Assembly (NCBI GenBank): GCA_000149265.1
Contig: CH002597.1
Coordinates: forward strand, 130,375-194,374
Direction: 5' to 3'
Length of the DNA: 64,000 nucleotides
DNA from: Ciona savignyi
Lineage: Eukaryota > Chordata > Ascidiacea > Phlebobranchia > Cionidae
Shown: piece by piece, positions 49,258-61,297 of the stretch
Position numbering within the stretch: position 1 is the first letter of the stretch
How the letters are laid out: each line of letters starts with the position of its first letter
Translations under genes and position numbers: made by a program
Notes under the pieces: generated by a model
What the model saw: only the letters and a program-made list of their open reading frames with translations
The model's database searches: none
Told to the model about the DNA's origin: nothing

Positions 49258-49560
49258 CTTGTAAAACTTATTTTCATAAAACCATGTAACTTATACCGGC
49301 GAAAGATAAATTAGAAGTTTGGATAGTGTATCTAAAATATCCATGTGAATGCAATACGCAAGGTGAGTTATCACACGGGCAATCGTATTTTTGCAATAAT
49401 TGATAAGATAATCATACAGCGAGTTATTATCATTTGTGTATATGTAGATTTTTGTCAATTTAACACAGCTTAACTGATTCAAATATACACACAGTTTAAC
49501 TAATTGAAATTTGCTTTTAGTTTTATTGGACGATTTCGTAGTCTTTGGTTTCTTTTAACC

Positions 49561-49814
49561 ATGGGTCGGCAACCTTTTGCACTTACAGAACCATTCTAAC
49601 CGATTTTCCAAATAGAAAATCACTGGGAGCCGCAAAACTAATAAGATTTTAGAATTAAAAAAAACACTGTGCAAGATAAAGACGCGAGTGTTCTTCTGTT
49701 TGTTTTACTTTGTGCATATATGTATTAAACTTATTATGCGCTTGCTAGCAATAAAAGAACTGTATCAGAAAAATGAGCCACATGCGGTTGTGGAGCAGGT
49801 GGCCGACCCCTGTG
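49561..49814. mobile_element. hAT-like MITE
   Basis: The left end (CA)TGGGTCGGCAACCTTTTGC and the right end GTGGCCGACCCCTG are inverted partners. They match the widespread CAGGGGTCGGCAA-type hAT terminus. The 8-bp target duplication could not be confirmed. There is no ORF. Confidence 0.65.
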
Positions 49815-50234
49815 TTAGACCAATGGTGACCAGAGCGGGATTAAAATCCTCCAAGTGAGCCCGTGGTACTAAAGCCGCGCCTCAAATTTTTACTTCTCAT
49901 TGCTTAACTATACGTTTCGACAATAATGAAAATAATACATGCACGAGGCAAACAGCACGGGTGCTCAGACGAAAGCCAATTTACAGGCCATGGGTAATCA
50001 GAGAAAAAGATTCGATAAAGCACAGATGCGCAGTAAATGTTTTAATACCTTTAAATAATCATTGGTTGTTACATTTAGTTGTTGATAATTAAAATTAAAA
50101 ACAATTAAATAAATGAATAAAATTTCTGACTGTCATCAAGTCAATGCATGGCGCGTAATATGAGCACTTATATACTTCCGCTTGTGGCACTATTGCGCTG
50201 CGCACTTTCATTGGTCAGCAAAGCACCAAAGATG

Positions 50235-50346
50235 CACGGTCGTGTGGCCAAATGGTTAACGCGACCGATACATATACCAACTCTTTTACAAAAAAACGGT
50301 CCTAGTGACGAGCCCATCATGGGTTCAAAACTTGGCTCGGTAAAAA
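50235..50346 (+). repeat. SINE family A copy with perfect target duplication
   Basis: Intact copy flanked by a perfect 15-bp duplication AAAGCACCAAAGATG (50220-50234 and 50347-50361). Box A-like TGGCCAAATGGTTAACG and box B-like GGGTTCAAAACTTGG are present. It is among the youngest insertions in the window. Confidence 0.92.
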
Positions 50347-51126
50347 AAAGCACCAAAGATGTTAATATTTATCTCAATTAATGCTAGTCAAAACAGACCA
50401 ATTTAACTGTCACATACTTATTTGCACCAATATGGAGGCCCCCTTCCCTTGTTGTAAATGGTCATCGACTTTTGACTAAACCCAGATCAGAAAAGAGCGC
50501 GAAACGTTACGACGCCAACCAAGTTTTTTTGGCACAAGCACTACGTTGTGACACTTTAGAACGGCGGCGCCATCTTTGGGCAAATGAGTATTTGAAAGCT
50601 AAATTGGTCTGTTTAACTAGAGTTAACTGAAATACCCAGTTTTAATTAAAAATCAAAAGACAAACATTCTATCAATAACTTAAAACATACCACACCAATG
50701 ATAGCCAAAACAGACGGCGCCGAGCAATATATAAAAACTCATCATGTTCTGTCTATCTGTTTTGTTTTGCATTTCGACGTAAATAAACTACCTCTATACA
50801 TGCTATCTTATGTGTTCTAATTAAACAAATCATAGCCAAAAACTTATGCACCGTGCGCAAAACATTAACTATATTTTACCACTTCGTTCCTGATTTAATG
50901 GCGGCTGTTCTATAGTGAACAGCAAAGGAATGATGAACCAAAAAGCGAGAGACGCGCCGAAAAGAAAAAAGAGCCTAAAGAGAAGCGCCGATGCCGTAAA
51001 ATACATTAGCGCCTAAAAGCAAAAGTAGGATATGAGGCAAGAGCAGAGGAAGGCTTGTAGCCACTTCGACTAGTCACGTCAGTCATCAGGCGTCGGTGAC
51101 GCTTTTAGTGTAATGTAGAAGCGAGA

Positions 51127-51241
51127 CGTCAGCAACCGAAGCGTCAGGCTGGCGATCTCGTCAGCAACCAAAGCGTCAGGCTGGCGAACTCGTCAGCAAC
51201 CGAAGCGTCAGGCTGTCGAACCGGTCAGCAACGGAAGCGTA
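51127..51241. repeat. 32-bp minisatellite (about 3.6 copies)
   Basis: The GC-rich unit CGTCAGCAACCGAAGCGTCA plus 12 bp starts at 51127, 51159, 51191 and 51223 with a few substitutions. It stands out from the AT-rich surroundings. Confidence 0.9.
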
Positions 51242-51425
51242 TGGAACTGGAAAACTAAAAATTGTATTGTAAACCAACGTTTTAAGATTGGCCCAGGGAT
51301 TATCCCTTCATTATAAAAATAGGTATAAAAATGTGATATAACTGTTACAAATGTTGTATCATATACTTTTAGTCATCGACTCTACAGCTGGTAGAACTTT
51401 CAGCAATCCAATTATAAATAATTTT

Positions 51426-51427
<2 letters not shown>

Positions 51428-51466
<39 letters not shown>
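51428..51466. repeat. (TA)n microsatellite
   Basis: An uninterrupted run of TA about 400 bp upstream of the TAF8 start codon. Confidence 0.95.
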
Positions 51467-51567
51467 AGATGAAATTCCCAAAACATCAATTAATTAGATA
51501 TAGCAGAAAAAAGTTTTAATGTTTGTATAAAATGGCTTGGGTGGGTTTTTGTGCCACCTAGAAGCAG

Positions 51568-51766
51568 AAAGGTTGAAGAATGAAAACTGGTCACTAGTCG
51601 GAAGTCGGTTGTATACTTATGCAAACCAATTACCAGACATTTAGTGGGCCCACTAGATTAATGCAAATTAAAAGCACTCTGCTATACCGGTAAACTGGCG
51701 GTGGGCAAGAGTTATTCTAACATTTTTTCATTTACAGAGATTAAACGTAAATATCCTATTATAAAT
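51568..51766 (+). repeat. SINE family B copy, strongly diverged
   Basis: Block order is kept: GAAAGGTTG, ACTGGTCACTAGTCGG, CCAGACATTTAG, ACTCTGCTATACCGGTAAAC and AAATATCCTATT. Many substitutions mark an old copy. Confidence 0.65.
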
Positions 51767-51876
51767 TTGCCGGACATTACAGAACTAAAAAAATTAAATT
51801 AAAAAGGTCAGTCCATAATATAAATAGTATTTTATTGGTAGGCCTTGCTTTTACAGAGAACAAGAATAATATAATC

Positions 51877-54800
51877 ATGACTGATACACTAAGTCCGGAA
51901 AGTGGGTACAGACAGTCACTAACAATGGCTGTAGCTGCTATATGTATTGAAGCTGGGTATTCTTCTGCTGATAATTTAGCACTGGAGACTTTGACAGAAA
52001 TGCTACAAAGTTGTAAGTGATCAAATAATTTTTGTTGCCAAAGATCTCTATATAAAAACCAAAACCTTTGAGGTATCTCCTCTTCGCATCTTACTCAATA
52101 GAAATGAAATAAGCCCGTTTTTAAATGTTGTATATTGAGATGAAAATTTTTATTCTGGCTTTGCTAAAATTGTGATTCTTTTTTGTCCTGATGGGTAAAT
52201 ATTCTGTATCAAACAATTTAACAAGCGATTTAAATTTCGTCAATATTCTGGCTGCTTAATCAGTTCTAAATTGCAAATAAAAGTGCAAACTGGTACCACA
52301 CAAAAATGCAAATTGAAAAATAGCTCAATTTTGTTTAAAATTTTGAATGTGTATCACAATATGTTAAAATATGCTATGCATAATTTAAATAAAGCTTTAC
52401 TGTCAATAAGTTAAGAAACTCCAAAACATTAGATTTTATTTTTAACCATAAGCGTTATGGACGTTTAAACTATGCAGATTTTTTTCAGTTTTCTCATTCT
52501 GCTCCTACCATTATTCATTCGTTGCACTCATGGAATAAAACTAAATCATCATCAAAAAAATTTGCAAATTTCAGTGCAGTAATGTAAACTTTAAAATACT
52601 GTAGTGAGATTTTAAAATACTGTGCTGAAGTTTTAGTGCTGGTGATAAAAAAATCTTGGATGTGTACATTAGTACTTTCGATACTAGCTAGCACATTCGC
52701 ACAATAAAACTGAGAACGACTTTCTTGCAGACATTACTGAGGTTGGTAACAGCACAAGAGCTTTGTATGAGCACAGTGGGCGCACAATTCCTACAGATAA
52801 AGATGTTATTTGTGCCCTTTCCCAGATGGGGTTCAAAAACAAATCATTACTTACATATTGTAGGAGGGGGAAGAGAATCAACATTGGTCAAAGTAAGTTG
52901 TGTGTAGGTAATCTGCTGATTGCCCCCTTTTGAATTTTTGATTGACTGGGATAAAAAGGAATGTTTCATCAAATTTATTTATGTTACATTACTCAGTTAA
53001 GTTATTAACACTTCTACTGTTTGATGGTAGCATAGTACAGACACATTTTCAGAGCAGTTAAACACAGTATTTCTTGCAATGTGAATTGTGTTCACGAAAC
53101 AATATAAACTAAATGCCATGTACTGAAGATGCCATAAAAGTCATTCTAACCACTAAATTTTTTTCTACTTGTTTGGTGCAATGAGCATTCACTTAATTCC
53201 ATTTTTTCTCGAGGTTGCTTAAAATATGTTTGGAGACCATTGATTTATAAACTTTCTTGCACGTATTAAGCCTGTAGTTTCCTTACACAAACATGGTATT
53301 TCTATGTACTTTACTGATGTTTATTTTTCTGCCAGTTTTAAAAACCAGTGAAAGTGGAACCCAATCTGTACTACAAGTTGGCAAAAGTCGGGGGGTTCCC
53401 CGCGTATGTCCCAGAAAACCACAGTTATCCACAATTTCCTGACCCACACTCTTATATTAGAACTACAGTAAGTGGGTTGTTGTTTTTTTTTACTAATTGT
53501 CTATTGGTGTATTCGAAACCAAATGGTTCATTGTGTTCAGGATGCATTCATTGCACCAATTGAAAATCTACAGTTTATATCTGCTTCAAACACCTGGCAC
53601 TTATATTCTAATTCTTCGAAACGCTTAACGATATGCAAGAATTAATTTAAATACATATATATACACAACCTGTTATGATGGCCAATTTGGAAAACAAACC
53701 AGAAAGTTTTGTGTTCTGGAACTGTCCCCGCGTAACTAATGGTGATAAACCTATAATGTTCTTACGAAGACATCTCCGTATTACTCACTGTCATTAATCC
53801 AGGGGCCAATTTGTATGTCATTTAATCGACTTCTTAATGCTCTCCTGTGTCTGCTAACATCAAATGTGATTAACTCCAATCATTTAAAAACAAACTTCTC
53901 AATCAATCTATTTAACCCTCTTAATCATTCTTATATTTTGAAATATCCAAAACGACAGACAGGACAGAAACCAGAAACAGATTATGTGATTTTGAGGGAG
54001 CAGGCATCAGCGCAGAAACGTGACGTAGAACGAGCGCTCACCAAGTTCGTTGCTCGTACTGGACGAAGCCACCCATTGCTGCCTGATGATAAGAATGCTT
54101 TCCCCTGTGAGTCATTATAACATTTTTGGTTTTTTTATATATTTTTCTCTCAGTTTACTTTTAAGAACACTTTTGTTTATCCCAATGTGTTGTATGTGAA
54201 TTAGACTAGAGGTTCAAATTAGAGGTTAATAAGAACAACGGGAATGATGTAACACATTAAAACACAATATATTAACCCCTTAACCGATTTCCTTAAACCC
54301 TCTTTAAAGTCTATTTATAGATAAAGACTAGTTTTAATTGCCAGAGTCAATTGTTTTATTAAATAATGTTTTAGTACGAACTGATTTTGATATGGATACC
54401 CCTTACTGTAAGTGCACTGACGATTGATTTTTAAAATAAAAGGGGCAAGATTGTTACATGACATGTCTAATATTTCTTGGTGCATAATTATTTACTACAT
54501 ATATTATTTGAGTTTTAACCAAACCTTCTCTTGTGGCCACTAACTTTATTGTATTTCCACCTCCTCAGTAATAGAAGCTCAACCATACCCAATTCCATAC
54601 CTGAGTGCACTCTTGCCTTCTGAGCATGAAACTGTAAAACTATTTGAGGCCAAGAATCAAGTGGAAGAACATTCTGCAGCCGTGAGTTATAGTTTGCATT
54701 TGGTTGGCAGACGAATGTTTGGGCTCTTAGCTAGTTTCCTGAACCATGTTGTTTAATTGGTTACACAATAGTGCAGAAATGTCTCAATATAATTGTACAG

Positions 54801-55275
54801 ACTGTAATACTTTCGGTATGAAGTAATCTGGGTTTCACCCAATGTGATAATGTCCTCTCCGTTGCAAGAGTTTGAGTTCAACCTTTTAAACGGTTAATCC
54901 ACTTGGACAAAGCAACATAGTTGCTGGCTGTCGATCTAACCATGTAATTCTACAGAAGAAAACTTTAATACATTATTTGTTGTGTTAAATAAATAAATAT
55001 CAGTTCCCCAGTGGTGACTTTTTTTTGTATATTTCTGGTATTTACAGAAAGAAAAAGAACCAGACACCCCTTCCAAGTCTAAAAATCGAAAGTTAAAGAA
55101 AAAACGAACATCGAGTGAAACTCCACAAAACATAGAGGTCCCTGGCTCCAGTGAAGCAAATATTGAGCCACCAGTAGCGCAAGAGAGACAACCGCCCCAA
55201 TCATCGTCTGCAACAACCAACAATCCTTATTTGAGGGAAGTGAAGAAGCCGAAATTGAAGAAAAAAAATCGCTAA
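51877..55275 (+). CDS. TAF8: TFIID subunit TAF8
   Basis: Exons: 51877-52012, 52731-52892, 53349-53467, 53959-54106, 54569-54681 and 55048-55275 (TAA). Phases agree and give 301 residues, close to the usual ~310. The N-terminal histone fold (residues ~10-90) contains MAVAAICIEAGYSSADNLAL and LETLTEMLQS followed by the DVICALSQMGF helix. The proline-rich TAF8 signature is YPQFPDPHSYIRTT at the end of exon 3. The next exon has the conserved QKRDVERALTKF stretch and exon 5 has PYPIPYLSALLPSE. The C-terminus is Lys-rich (KKPKLKKKNR), fitting the nuclear import role known for TAF8. TAF8 pairs with TAF10 through its histone fold within TFIID, the general transcription factor that recognises core promoters. 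An acceptor upstream of the ATG implies a 5' UTR intron. The exact acceptor of exon 4 is ambiguous by a few codons. Confidence 0.93.
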
Positions 55276-56710
55276 AAGTTTTTATTGGATTGTTTCGTAA
55301 TAAACTGCCTAATTAGCTTTTTTTCATTTTTGGGTTCATGTTTTCATAATGTGTAAAATCGTCAACCGACAGATAGGTAATGGAAACAAGCCGCAGTTGT
55401 GTACATAGGGAGACACTTGGAGTTCTCAGTGTTTTAATGGGTCAAACAGAAACAAACAATTTATGGTCGTGTGGCCAAATGGTTAACGACCGATACATAT
55501 ACCGGCTCTTATACAAAAAAACGGTCTTGATGACGAGCCCATCATGGGTTCGAAACTTAGCTCGGTAAAAAAAATTCTGTTTGCCATCTTGTCAATTTGC
55601 AATAGCTAGTGTGACCAAACTGGTTTTGAGGTTATTTAACAATTGCCCATATTGTAACGCACATACGTTTTCCCGTTCACTTAATTGAATAATCGTGATA
55701 TTTCTGTCGACATACTATAAAGGTTAGATGTGCCATGGTGGTTATAGCTAGAATTGGCACACAAAAATATCTGTTTTATGTGATGAGATTCTCGCAACAC
55801 TTTTTCTATGCACACATGTCTGAGCATTGGCGAACAAGAGTTTGTTTTAAAATCTGTTGCAATTCTCGTGTGAGAATTTCCCACAATCATTATGTTTAGT
55901 GCACTGGTTGCAGCAGAGAACAGCACACTGTTCGTCACTACATACGTCATAAAACGAGGACGCCATTCGCGCCTATTGTCACTTTCAGTATAAATTGCCG
56001 TGTTTTGTTTTTACACATCAGTCTACTTGGGACTTACCAATAGTTCTTTTCAGAACTGACTACCATTACCTCGAGGTATCGACCCTACCGTTGGCACCGA
56101 AGCACTTTGTCGTGAGATGGCAAATCTCATGCATTTTCGTGTTTCCTTACCAAACCGTTGCGCCAGTCATGATAAACACGAAATACCCATTAACCTATCC
56201 TTGATCGTGAGTCTACTTCCAAATGGTAAGGAACCGACAAATCAGAAAATATTTTCTTTCAAGCATCGAGTTCGTAATGATTGTGTCATTGGTGTACCAG
56301 ATCACTGACTGTCGCTGTTGATTAGCATTTTATGGAAAGATGGTTATGGAGTGTGATCAAGGGGAAAACTTAAAGGTAGAAAAGAGGAAATGGAAACTCC
56401 TAACCAAAATAAGGATTATGACTATAAGCTTAGTGTATAGGGGCTGGTGATAAATATAGGGTTAGTTCTGGGGATTGTAATTAGTATTTGTGGCAGGGTA
56501 ATTCGTGTCCATAGTTTTAGTGAGTAGTTTAACTCCGTCCTTCCCTTCTTTCGTTTTTTTTATATTAACTAGTTTTATATAACTGTTTTGAGTCTGTTTA
56601 CATGAATCTGTGTCAAGAATGGTCCACATCAAGTGTTTCGCGACTGGACTAAAAATGTTATGTATTTTCTCGAATATTGCCTTGGTCTTATTTTTTGATA
56701 CATGAACCAC
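55276..56710. other. Intergenic between TAF8 and the LTR element
   Basis: It contains a SINE A copy and a faint SINE B 3' trace near 55630-55680. The ORFs at 55681-56308 are unlike any family I know and overlap on both strands. No gene is supported. Confidence 0.4.
55464..55574 (+). repeat. SINE family A copy
   Basis: TGGTCGTGTGGCCAAATGGT with a 2-base deletion in the AACG(CG)ACCGA segment. Box B-like GGGTTCGAAACTTAGC and an A-rich end are present. It starts about 190 bp downstream of the TAF8 stop codon. Confidence 0.88.
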
Positions 56711-57230
56711 TGTAGGGAGCCGTTGCAGGTCGCTGCCTATTTTGTTAGATTGTTCGTTGTAGGCCCCAGGTAAGCCGGTTACAACACCTGATGCGATCTG
56801 CGATTCCCTACGCGCTATCTCGACTCTCGGAGGTGCGCTAATTAATTGAGGTTTTCTGCGTAAATGTCTCTTTGACTGATCTCCTGTAGTTCGCCGATAA
56901 ACGCCTCAGTAGTTTTATAACAAACATCAATTGTATTGAGCAATTGAGGCGAATAACTTAGTATACCAATTGCGAGTTAAATCGTTAGATGTTTAAACGA
57001 CATAGATTTTAGGTAAAAAACTCTCAGTATTCTTCACATACAAGAATATTACTTAATGCGTTAGGACTCTCTTGAGCAAAAGTGAAATAAACTTATATAG
57101 GCAAAGTATCCAGCAGCTGCGGTAACAATCGTTAACCTAATAATCATATTTCAGTGATGATGCATTGTCAGCGCAAATGCCGGCTGTGCGATCGTAAATC
57201 TTATGTAAGCACATGAGGTCGCTACATACA
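56711..57230 (-). repeat. 3' LTR of the gypsy element
   Basis: On the minus strand it starts TGTATGTAGCGACC just after the polypurine tract and ends GGCTCCCTACA, the usual TG...CA borders with short inverted ends, about 520 bp. A TATATAAG box lies at about 57093-57100 on the minus strand and could be the U3 promoter. The right LTR is outside the window, so the borders rest on the polypurine tract and TG/CA ends rather than on a pairwise match. Confidence 0.7.
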
Positions 57231-57243
57231 CTTCCCCCCTCAG
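57231..57243 (-). promoter_or_regulatory. Polypurine tract
   Basis: CTGAGGGGGGAAG on the minus strand, immediately before the LTR's TG. It would prime plus-strand DNA synthesis. Confidence 0.8.
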
Positions 57244-57611
57244 AGGTATGGTCATTTTAGTTTAGAGTAATCAATAAAAAAAGGCCATACTTCGTAAAAG
57301 ATAATGTGTGGAAAAACGAGAAAATAAACAGAAAAATCGTTGTACTCAAGCCATGACACCAAAAAAATAAAAATAATAATAAAGTGAGTTATTTGTAGCG
57401 ACACAAGATGTAAAAATGTCCCCACGGTTGACCGTAAAATGTTAAAAATTAGGTCTAGCAGAAATTCATCAGTCAGTGTTATATATGATCCGCGATATCC
57501 CGTCTAGTATTGGACTTAATCTGGGGTATCTGTCGATTGGGTTTACGAAGCCCGCGCCCAACATTAGGAGATTTAGCTCTGCGTGCATAACGAGTTCTAG
57601 GCTTAGGCTTA

Positions 57612-59439
57612 TCAGGTTCCGATTTGGGTAACACGTCGGTATTTTTGTTTTTTTTTACGGCGTCCGAAAAATCGTTTTTTAATTGTAGACAAAGTCAAAA
57701 TAAGTACCCAGTACATAGCAGCCGTAAGCAATGCCGAAACGAGAGCGTTGACTATCGGATTGGTGATTGCCGAAAGACCGATCAAGAATGCATGTTTGGC
57801 AACCTTATCAACAGACTTTCCAACGAATGTGGGATCTGCATCAGCTGTCTCATTAACTTCCTCATTCAGGAGTTCATTGATCTTCTCCGATGTAACTTGC
57901 GACTGAGTGATTGAACCAAGGATTGCGTTGAAGTCTTCCAATCCCATCGACGACAAAGGAAATTGCTTCGAAAGTGAAACAAAATCATAAGCCCTGATTG
58001 GTTCTTCAATCGGAGTTAGTGAGGGAAAAATAGGCCGAACATGGACATCAGCATGTTCTAAAGTATAGTTATCATACAAGTAGAACTTATCGTTTACACG
58101 AAATGTAAATGTCCTGCCGGGTGTATAGTGCTCAACTAATCTTACACCTTCATCGACCACATCGTTTTTCATGACTTGACCGATTCGTAAGGTACCATTA
58201 CTATCAGTAAAGCTAACGAGAGGACGAATGGAGAAGTAGGATTTATATTGGAGACTGTGTCGTAATGTGGCATTTATTTGCTCACATACAATTTCAGTAA
58301 TAACATCTCCAACAGTAATTGCAGCTCGGGAATTTCCCATAATGGCTGAGAGCACTTCACTAGGAAACTGTCTTCCAGTGATTGAATAGAGAGCAGCGAG
58401 TAAATTTTGCAGTTGACATTCTAGGAATAAAGTGTCCACAGATTGCTGAATTGCCAATTCTTGAACCACCGCATTGAGTTCGTTGAGATAGCGGCTTTCA
58501 GGTCTTGTAGAATTAAATGCTGTCTGTTGGCTGGTGTTTGTCTGGAATTTTTCTAAATCATTTATGCCTTTGCACGAAAATGGCACAAACATTAATCCAC
58601 CAAAGTCACAGAAGGAATGTGGATGATAACATAAGCTTGAATATGTTCCGCAATCTGCCCATTGTTGAATGGATATCCCCAAGTTCACAAGTTCGAGGCG
58701 ATAAAGCCTGCCTGAAGAGTTATAGTGCATGAGAAGTTCGTCGTTGGCTAGAAATTTTGACCTTGGGCAATCTAGGTTATCCGGAACCTTCCAAACGTAA
58801 GTTTTGGAGTTTACATAACAGAAACCTTTACGTATGTCACAATTGGACATAACCGATAGTGCACTGTTAATTTTATGGTTTACATGATCGTACTCCATAA
58901 TTGATTTCATTAACAGTGCATTGGTTACCTCACCGGCAACGTTTCTAGGCCAAGTAAATTTCTTGGGAACCTTGTTATTGGTTCTCCAAACATCTTTGCC
59001 ATTTGCTTCCAGTTGACCAATGTTTGGAGCGACGAAAGTTCTCACCCAACCAGCACACGCACCATGATGTGGTGGCGAATCAATCTTCGTTCTAGTATCT
59101 TGTACTTGAGCACCAAAGAAATAATAAGTATTTTGATATTCAATCGTAAATGTTTGGCAGACAAATACCTTCACCTTGAGGAAGGCTTTCCGCGGGTCTG
59201 TAAACATGTGCTTTACACTTTTCGGTGCGGAGCCTTTGCTGTTTTACACAAGGTTTTGGTTTGGGAATATAATATTCAGCTTGGGATAAATGTTGGTGAC
59301 AAAGCTTTACTTGAATCTCCCCGATGGCGACCGTACCCCAAATTTGAGTCAGCACGACAAGAATAAAAACGGCCAACATCGTTTTGTATTTAAAGTTCGT
59401 AGTCCTGTAAATGTCTCGGTCGGAATACTTGTCTTCCAA
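57612..59439 (-). CDS. env: Env-like membrane glycoprotein of the gypsy element (frame broken)
   Basis: Two overlapping frames. The first (59140-59439) overlaps the integrase end by 50 nt and encodes a signal-peptide-like segment (MLAVFILVVLTQIWG). The second (57612-59207, 531 residues) carries the rest, so a single frame change in their overlap (59140-59207) breaks the gene. In the long part there are many Cys and several N-glycosylation sequons (N163, N224, N232, N312, N337, N380, N452). RPLVSF is at residues 328-333, a hydrophobic transmembrane segment at about 474-508 and a basic tail ends the protein. Overall this is a type I envelope glycoprotein. The order CELQ-like Cys helix, RPLVSF block, FYLY and YTL segment, then a hydrophobic membrane-proximal region resembles class III fusion proteins of the herpesvirus gB/chuvirus kind. 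That assignment is inference from pattern memory. Confidence 0.75.
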
Positions 59440-60421
59440 ATCTAGTTCTTCGTAATTCGGCTTCTGGCGTTGTTGTTCGGTTTAGGTCAATTTCAAGGAC
59501 TTCAGCAGATTCGGATGGTTCCGTAATTAAATCAAAGTCGGGATTAATTATATCACTAGGACTTATCTCAACCTGTAAAGAAGGTGAAATGGGATTATTA
59601 TCAGTAGACTCCGAGACAGGAATGAGAACATTCGCAGCTTTTAGTCGATCTACTGTCACAGTATTAGGTATCCCATTATAGTCTAGAGTGAAGAATTTAG
59701 CATCCCTTTTTAAAACTTTAAACGGTCCATCATATGGTCTTTGCAGTGGTCTTCTAACCGCGTCATGTCTGACATATACATGGCTGCAAGACTGAAGTTT
59801 GTCGTCTAAATATACAGCTCGCGGTCCTGGTATACGGGGTGGTATGGCTTTAAGATTCCTCATGAAAGTCTTAAAACGGCTCACATATTCGTGGGAGTCC
59901 AAATCATTCCCAAGATTATCCGTGTCAACGAATTCACCCGGTAACCGGAGGCTAGTTCCATAAACAAGTTCTGCTGATGAATATCCGACGTCTTCTTTGA
60001 TAGAGTTTCTGATTCCTAAAAGAACCAAACCAAGATTAGCATACCAATCTTGAGGACTCTCCTGGGCTTTAAGAGAAGTCTTTAGCTGCCGATGTAATCG
60101 TTCAACTTGGCCGTTCGCGCAAGGTCTGTACGCACACGTGTGTTGAAGCTTAGCCCCTAAAAATTCTGCCAGTTTGTGAAACAAATTGGATGTAAAATTC
60201 TTTCCCCTGTCTGTCGTTATAATGCTAGGCGTGCCAAAACGGCTTACCCAGTGTAGCAAAAATGCATTACTGATTGTCTCAGCCTTGATGTCGGTTAGGC
60301 AGATTACTTCTGGCCATCTTGTAAATCGATCTACACAAGTGAGTAAATAAGTATAACCGCTAGATGGTGGTAAAGGTCCAACGATATCCAAATGTACATG
60401 ATAGAATCTTGCAACAGGCAA
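59390..60421 (-). CDS. pol: Integrase core and C-terminal domain of pol
   Basis: 343 residues in one frame. The DDE catalytic core has its first Asp in HLDIVGPLP, its second Asp in TTDRGKNF and its Glu in NGQVERLHRQLK. A chromodomain-free C-terminal region with a GPF-like block (RPYDGPFKVL) follows and is rich in Ser/Thr/Glu near the end. The N-terminal HHCC zinc finger is not in this frame. Its C-x2-C part (CRLCEAC) can be seen just upstream (about 60450-60490) in disrupted frames, so the integrase gene is damaged there. Confidence 0.9.
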   Translation of the reverse strand: MPVARFYHVHLDIVGPLPPSSGYTYLLTCVDRFTRWPEVICLTDIKAETISNAFLLHWVSRFGTPSIITTDRGKNFTSNLFHKLAEFLGAKLQHTCAYRPCANGQVERLHRQLKTSLKAQESPQDWYANLGLVLLGIRNSIKEDVGYSSAELVYGTSLRLPGEFVDTDNLGNDLDSHEYVSRFKTFMRNLKAIPPRIPGPRAVYLDDKLQSCSHVYVRHDAVRRPLQRPYDGPFKVLKRDAKFFTLDYNGIPNTVTVDRLKAANVLIPVSESTDNNPISPSLQVEISPSDIINPDFDLITEPSESAEVLEIDLNRTTTPEAELRRTRFGRQVFRPRHLQDYEL

Positions 60422-60640
60422 TTTAAATCTGGCTAAAGGTGCTTGATTGTGTCGAATGATCTTTGATCTTTGGCAGGCTTCACAGAGTCGACACCAGTTC
60501 CAGTATATCAGTGTTCATGCTTGTCCACACAAAACGTTCACGAATGAGTTTCGTAGTGCTCTTTATTCCGGGATGTGACAAAGAAGTGAATCTTCTGAAA
60601 TACCTTTTTCTGAAGAGAAACGGGAACAACGGGTCTTGGT
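60422..60640 (-). pseudogene. Disrupted pol region with integrase zinc-finger remnants
   Basis: Minus-strand translation shows the SHPGIK-type and CRLCEACQRSK-type pieces of the HHCC domain, but in different frames, with at least two frame changes within about 220 nt. No continuous product can come from this copy. Confidence 0.7.
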
Positions 60641-61297
60641 TTACCTGTAGAAATATCGCACAATAAGCGAGACATCATATCCATCCAATCTTCGGTTCGC
60701 CAACTTCAAAGAACTCTTTTTCGATTGCTTTAAAGTTTCTATGGAAGCATCATTCTTCTGAGCTGCTGCCATCTCACGATAATTGAATGAATCCTTAGCT
60801 TGAAAAATGCTGTTCACTTCAATCCTGGATAATGCATCAGCAACGATATTTCGAGAGCCAGGGAGATATTGAATGTCCGACGTATACTCAGAAACATAAG
60901 CCAAATGTCTGGCTTGGCGTCCAGTAGCATTTTCACGTGGAGTGTGAAACGCACTAAGAAGTGGCTTGTGGTCAGTCATAATAGTAAATTCCCGTCCTTC
61001 GAGGAAATATCTAAAGTGTTTAACTGCAAGATAAGCTGCAAGCAATTCTCTATCAAACGCCGAATATTTTACCTGGCGTACGTTAAAAGCTTTAGAAAAG
61101 AAGGCTAGTGGTTGCCACGCATCGTCGATTCTTTGCTGTAGAACACCTCCAGCTGCGATCATTGAAGCATCCACCACAAGCGCTGTTTGTGCATTTGGCG
61201 CAGGAAATGTTAACATAGCCGCTCTGGCAAGTTTAATCTTCATCCTGTTAAACGCTTCTTCTTGATCTTTGTCCCAAGGAATAGCGAATTTTCCCAT
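60641..61297 (-). CDS. pol: RNase H domain of pol
   Basis: 218 residues. RNase H motifs: first Asp in [15 protein letters not shown], Glu in [15 protein letters not shown], next Asp in IMTDHKPL, and later [11 protein letters not shown]. It overlaps the RT frame by 50 nt in a different frame, so one base change separates RT from RNase H. It degrades the RNA strand during reverse transcription. Confidence 0.9.
   Translation of the reverse strand: MGKFAIPWDKDQEEAFNRMKIKLARAAMLTFPAPNAQTALVVDASMIAAGGVLQQRIDDAWQPLAFFSKAFNVRQVKYSAFDRELLAAYLAVKHFRYFLEGREFTIMTDHKPLLSAFHTPRENATGRQARHLAYVSEYTSDIQYLPGSRNIVADALSRIEVNSIFQAKDSFNYREMAAAQKNDASIETLKQSKKSSLKLANRRLDGYDVSLIVRYFYR

Larger units (their letters stand above)
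49258..51876. other. Intergenic between the zinc-finger gene and TAF8; several repeats
   Basis: The two genes are divergent, so both promoters should lie here. It contains a hAT-like MITE, a young SINE A, a minisatellite, a (TA)n run and a diverged SINE B (all listed). A short basic ORF at about 50933-51019 is not supported by anything else. A splice acceptor just before the TAF8 ATG (at about 51855) suggests an untranslated first exon of TAF8 somewhere upstream. Confidence 0.45.

Noticed and set aside
55681-56308. Several ORFs between TAF8 and the LTR
   Set aside because: Overlapping frames on both strands, no recognisable domains, no splice logic.
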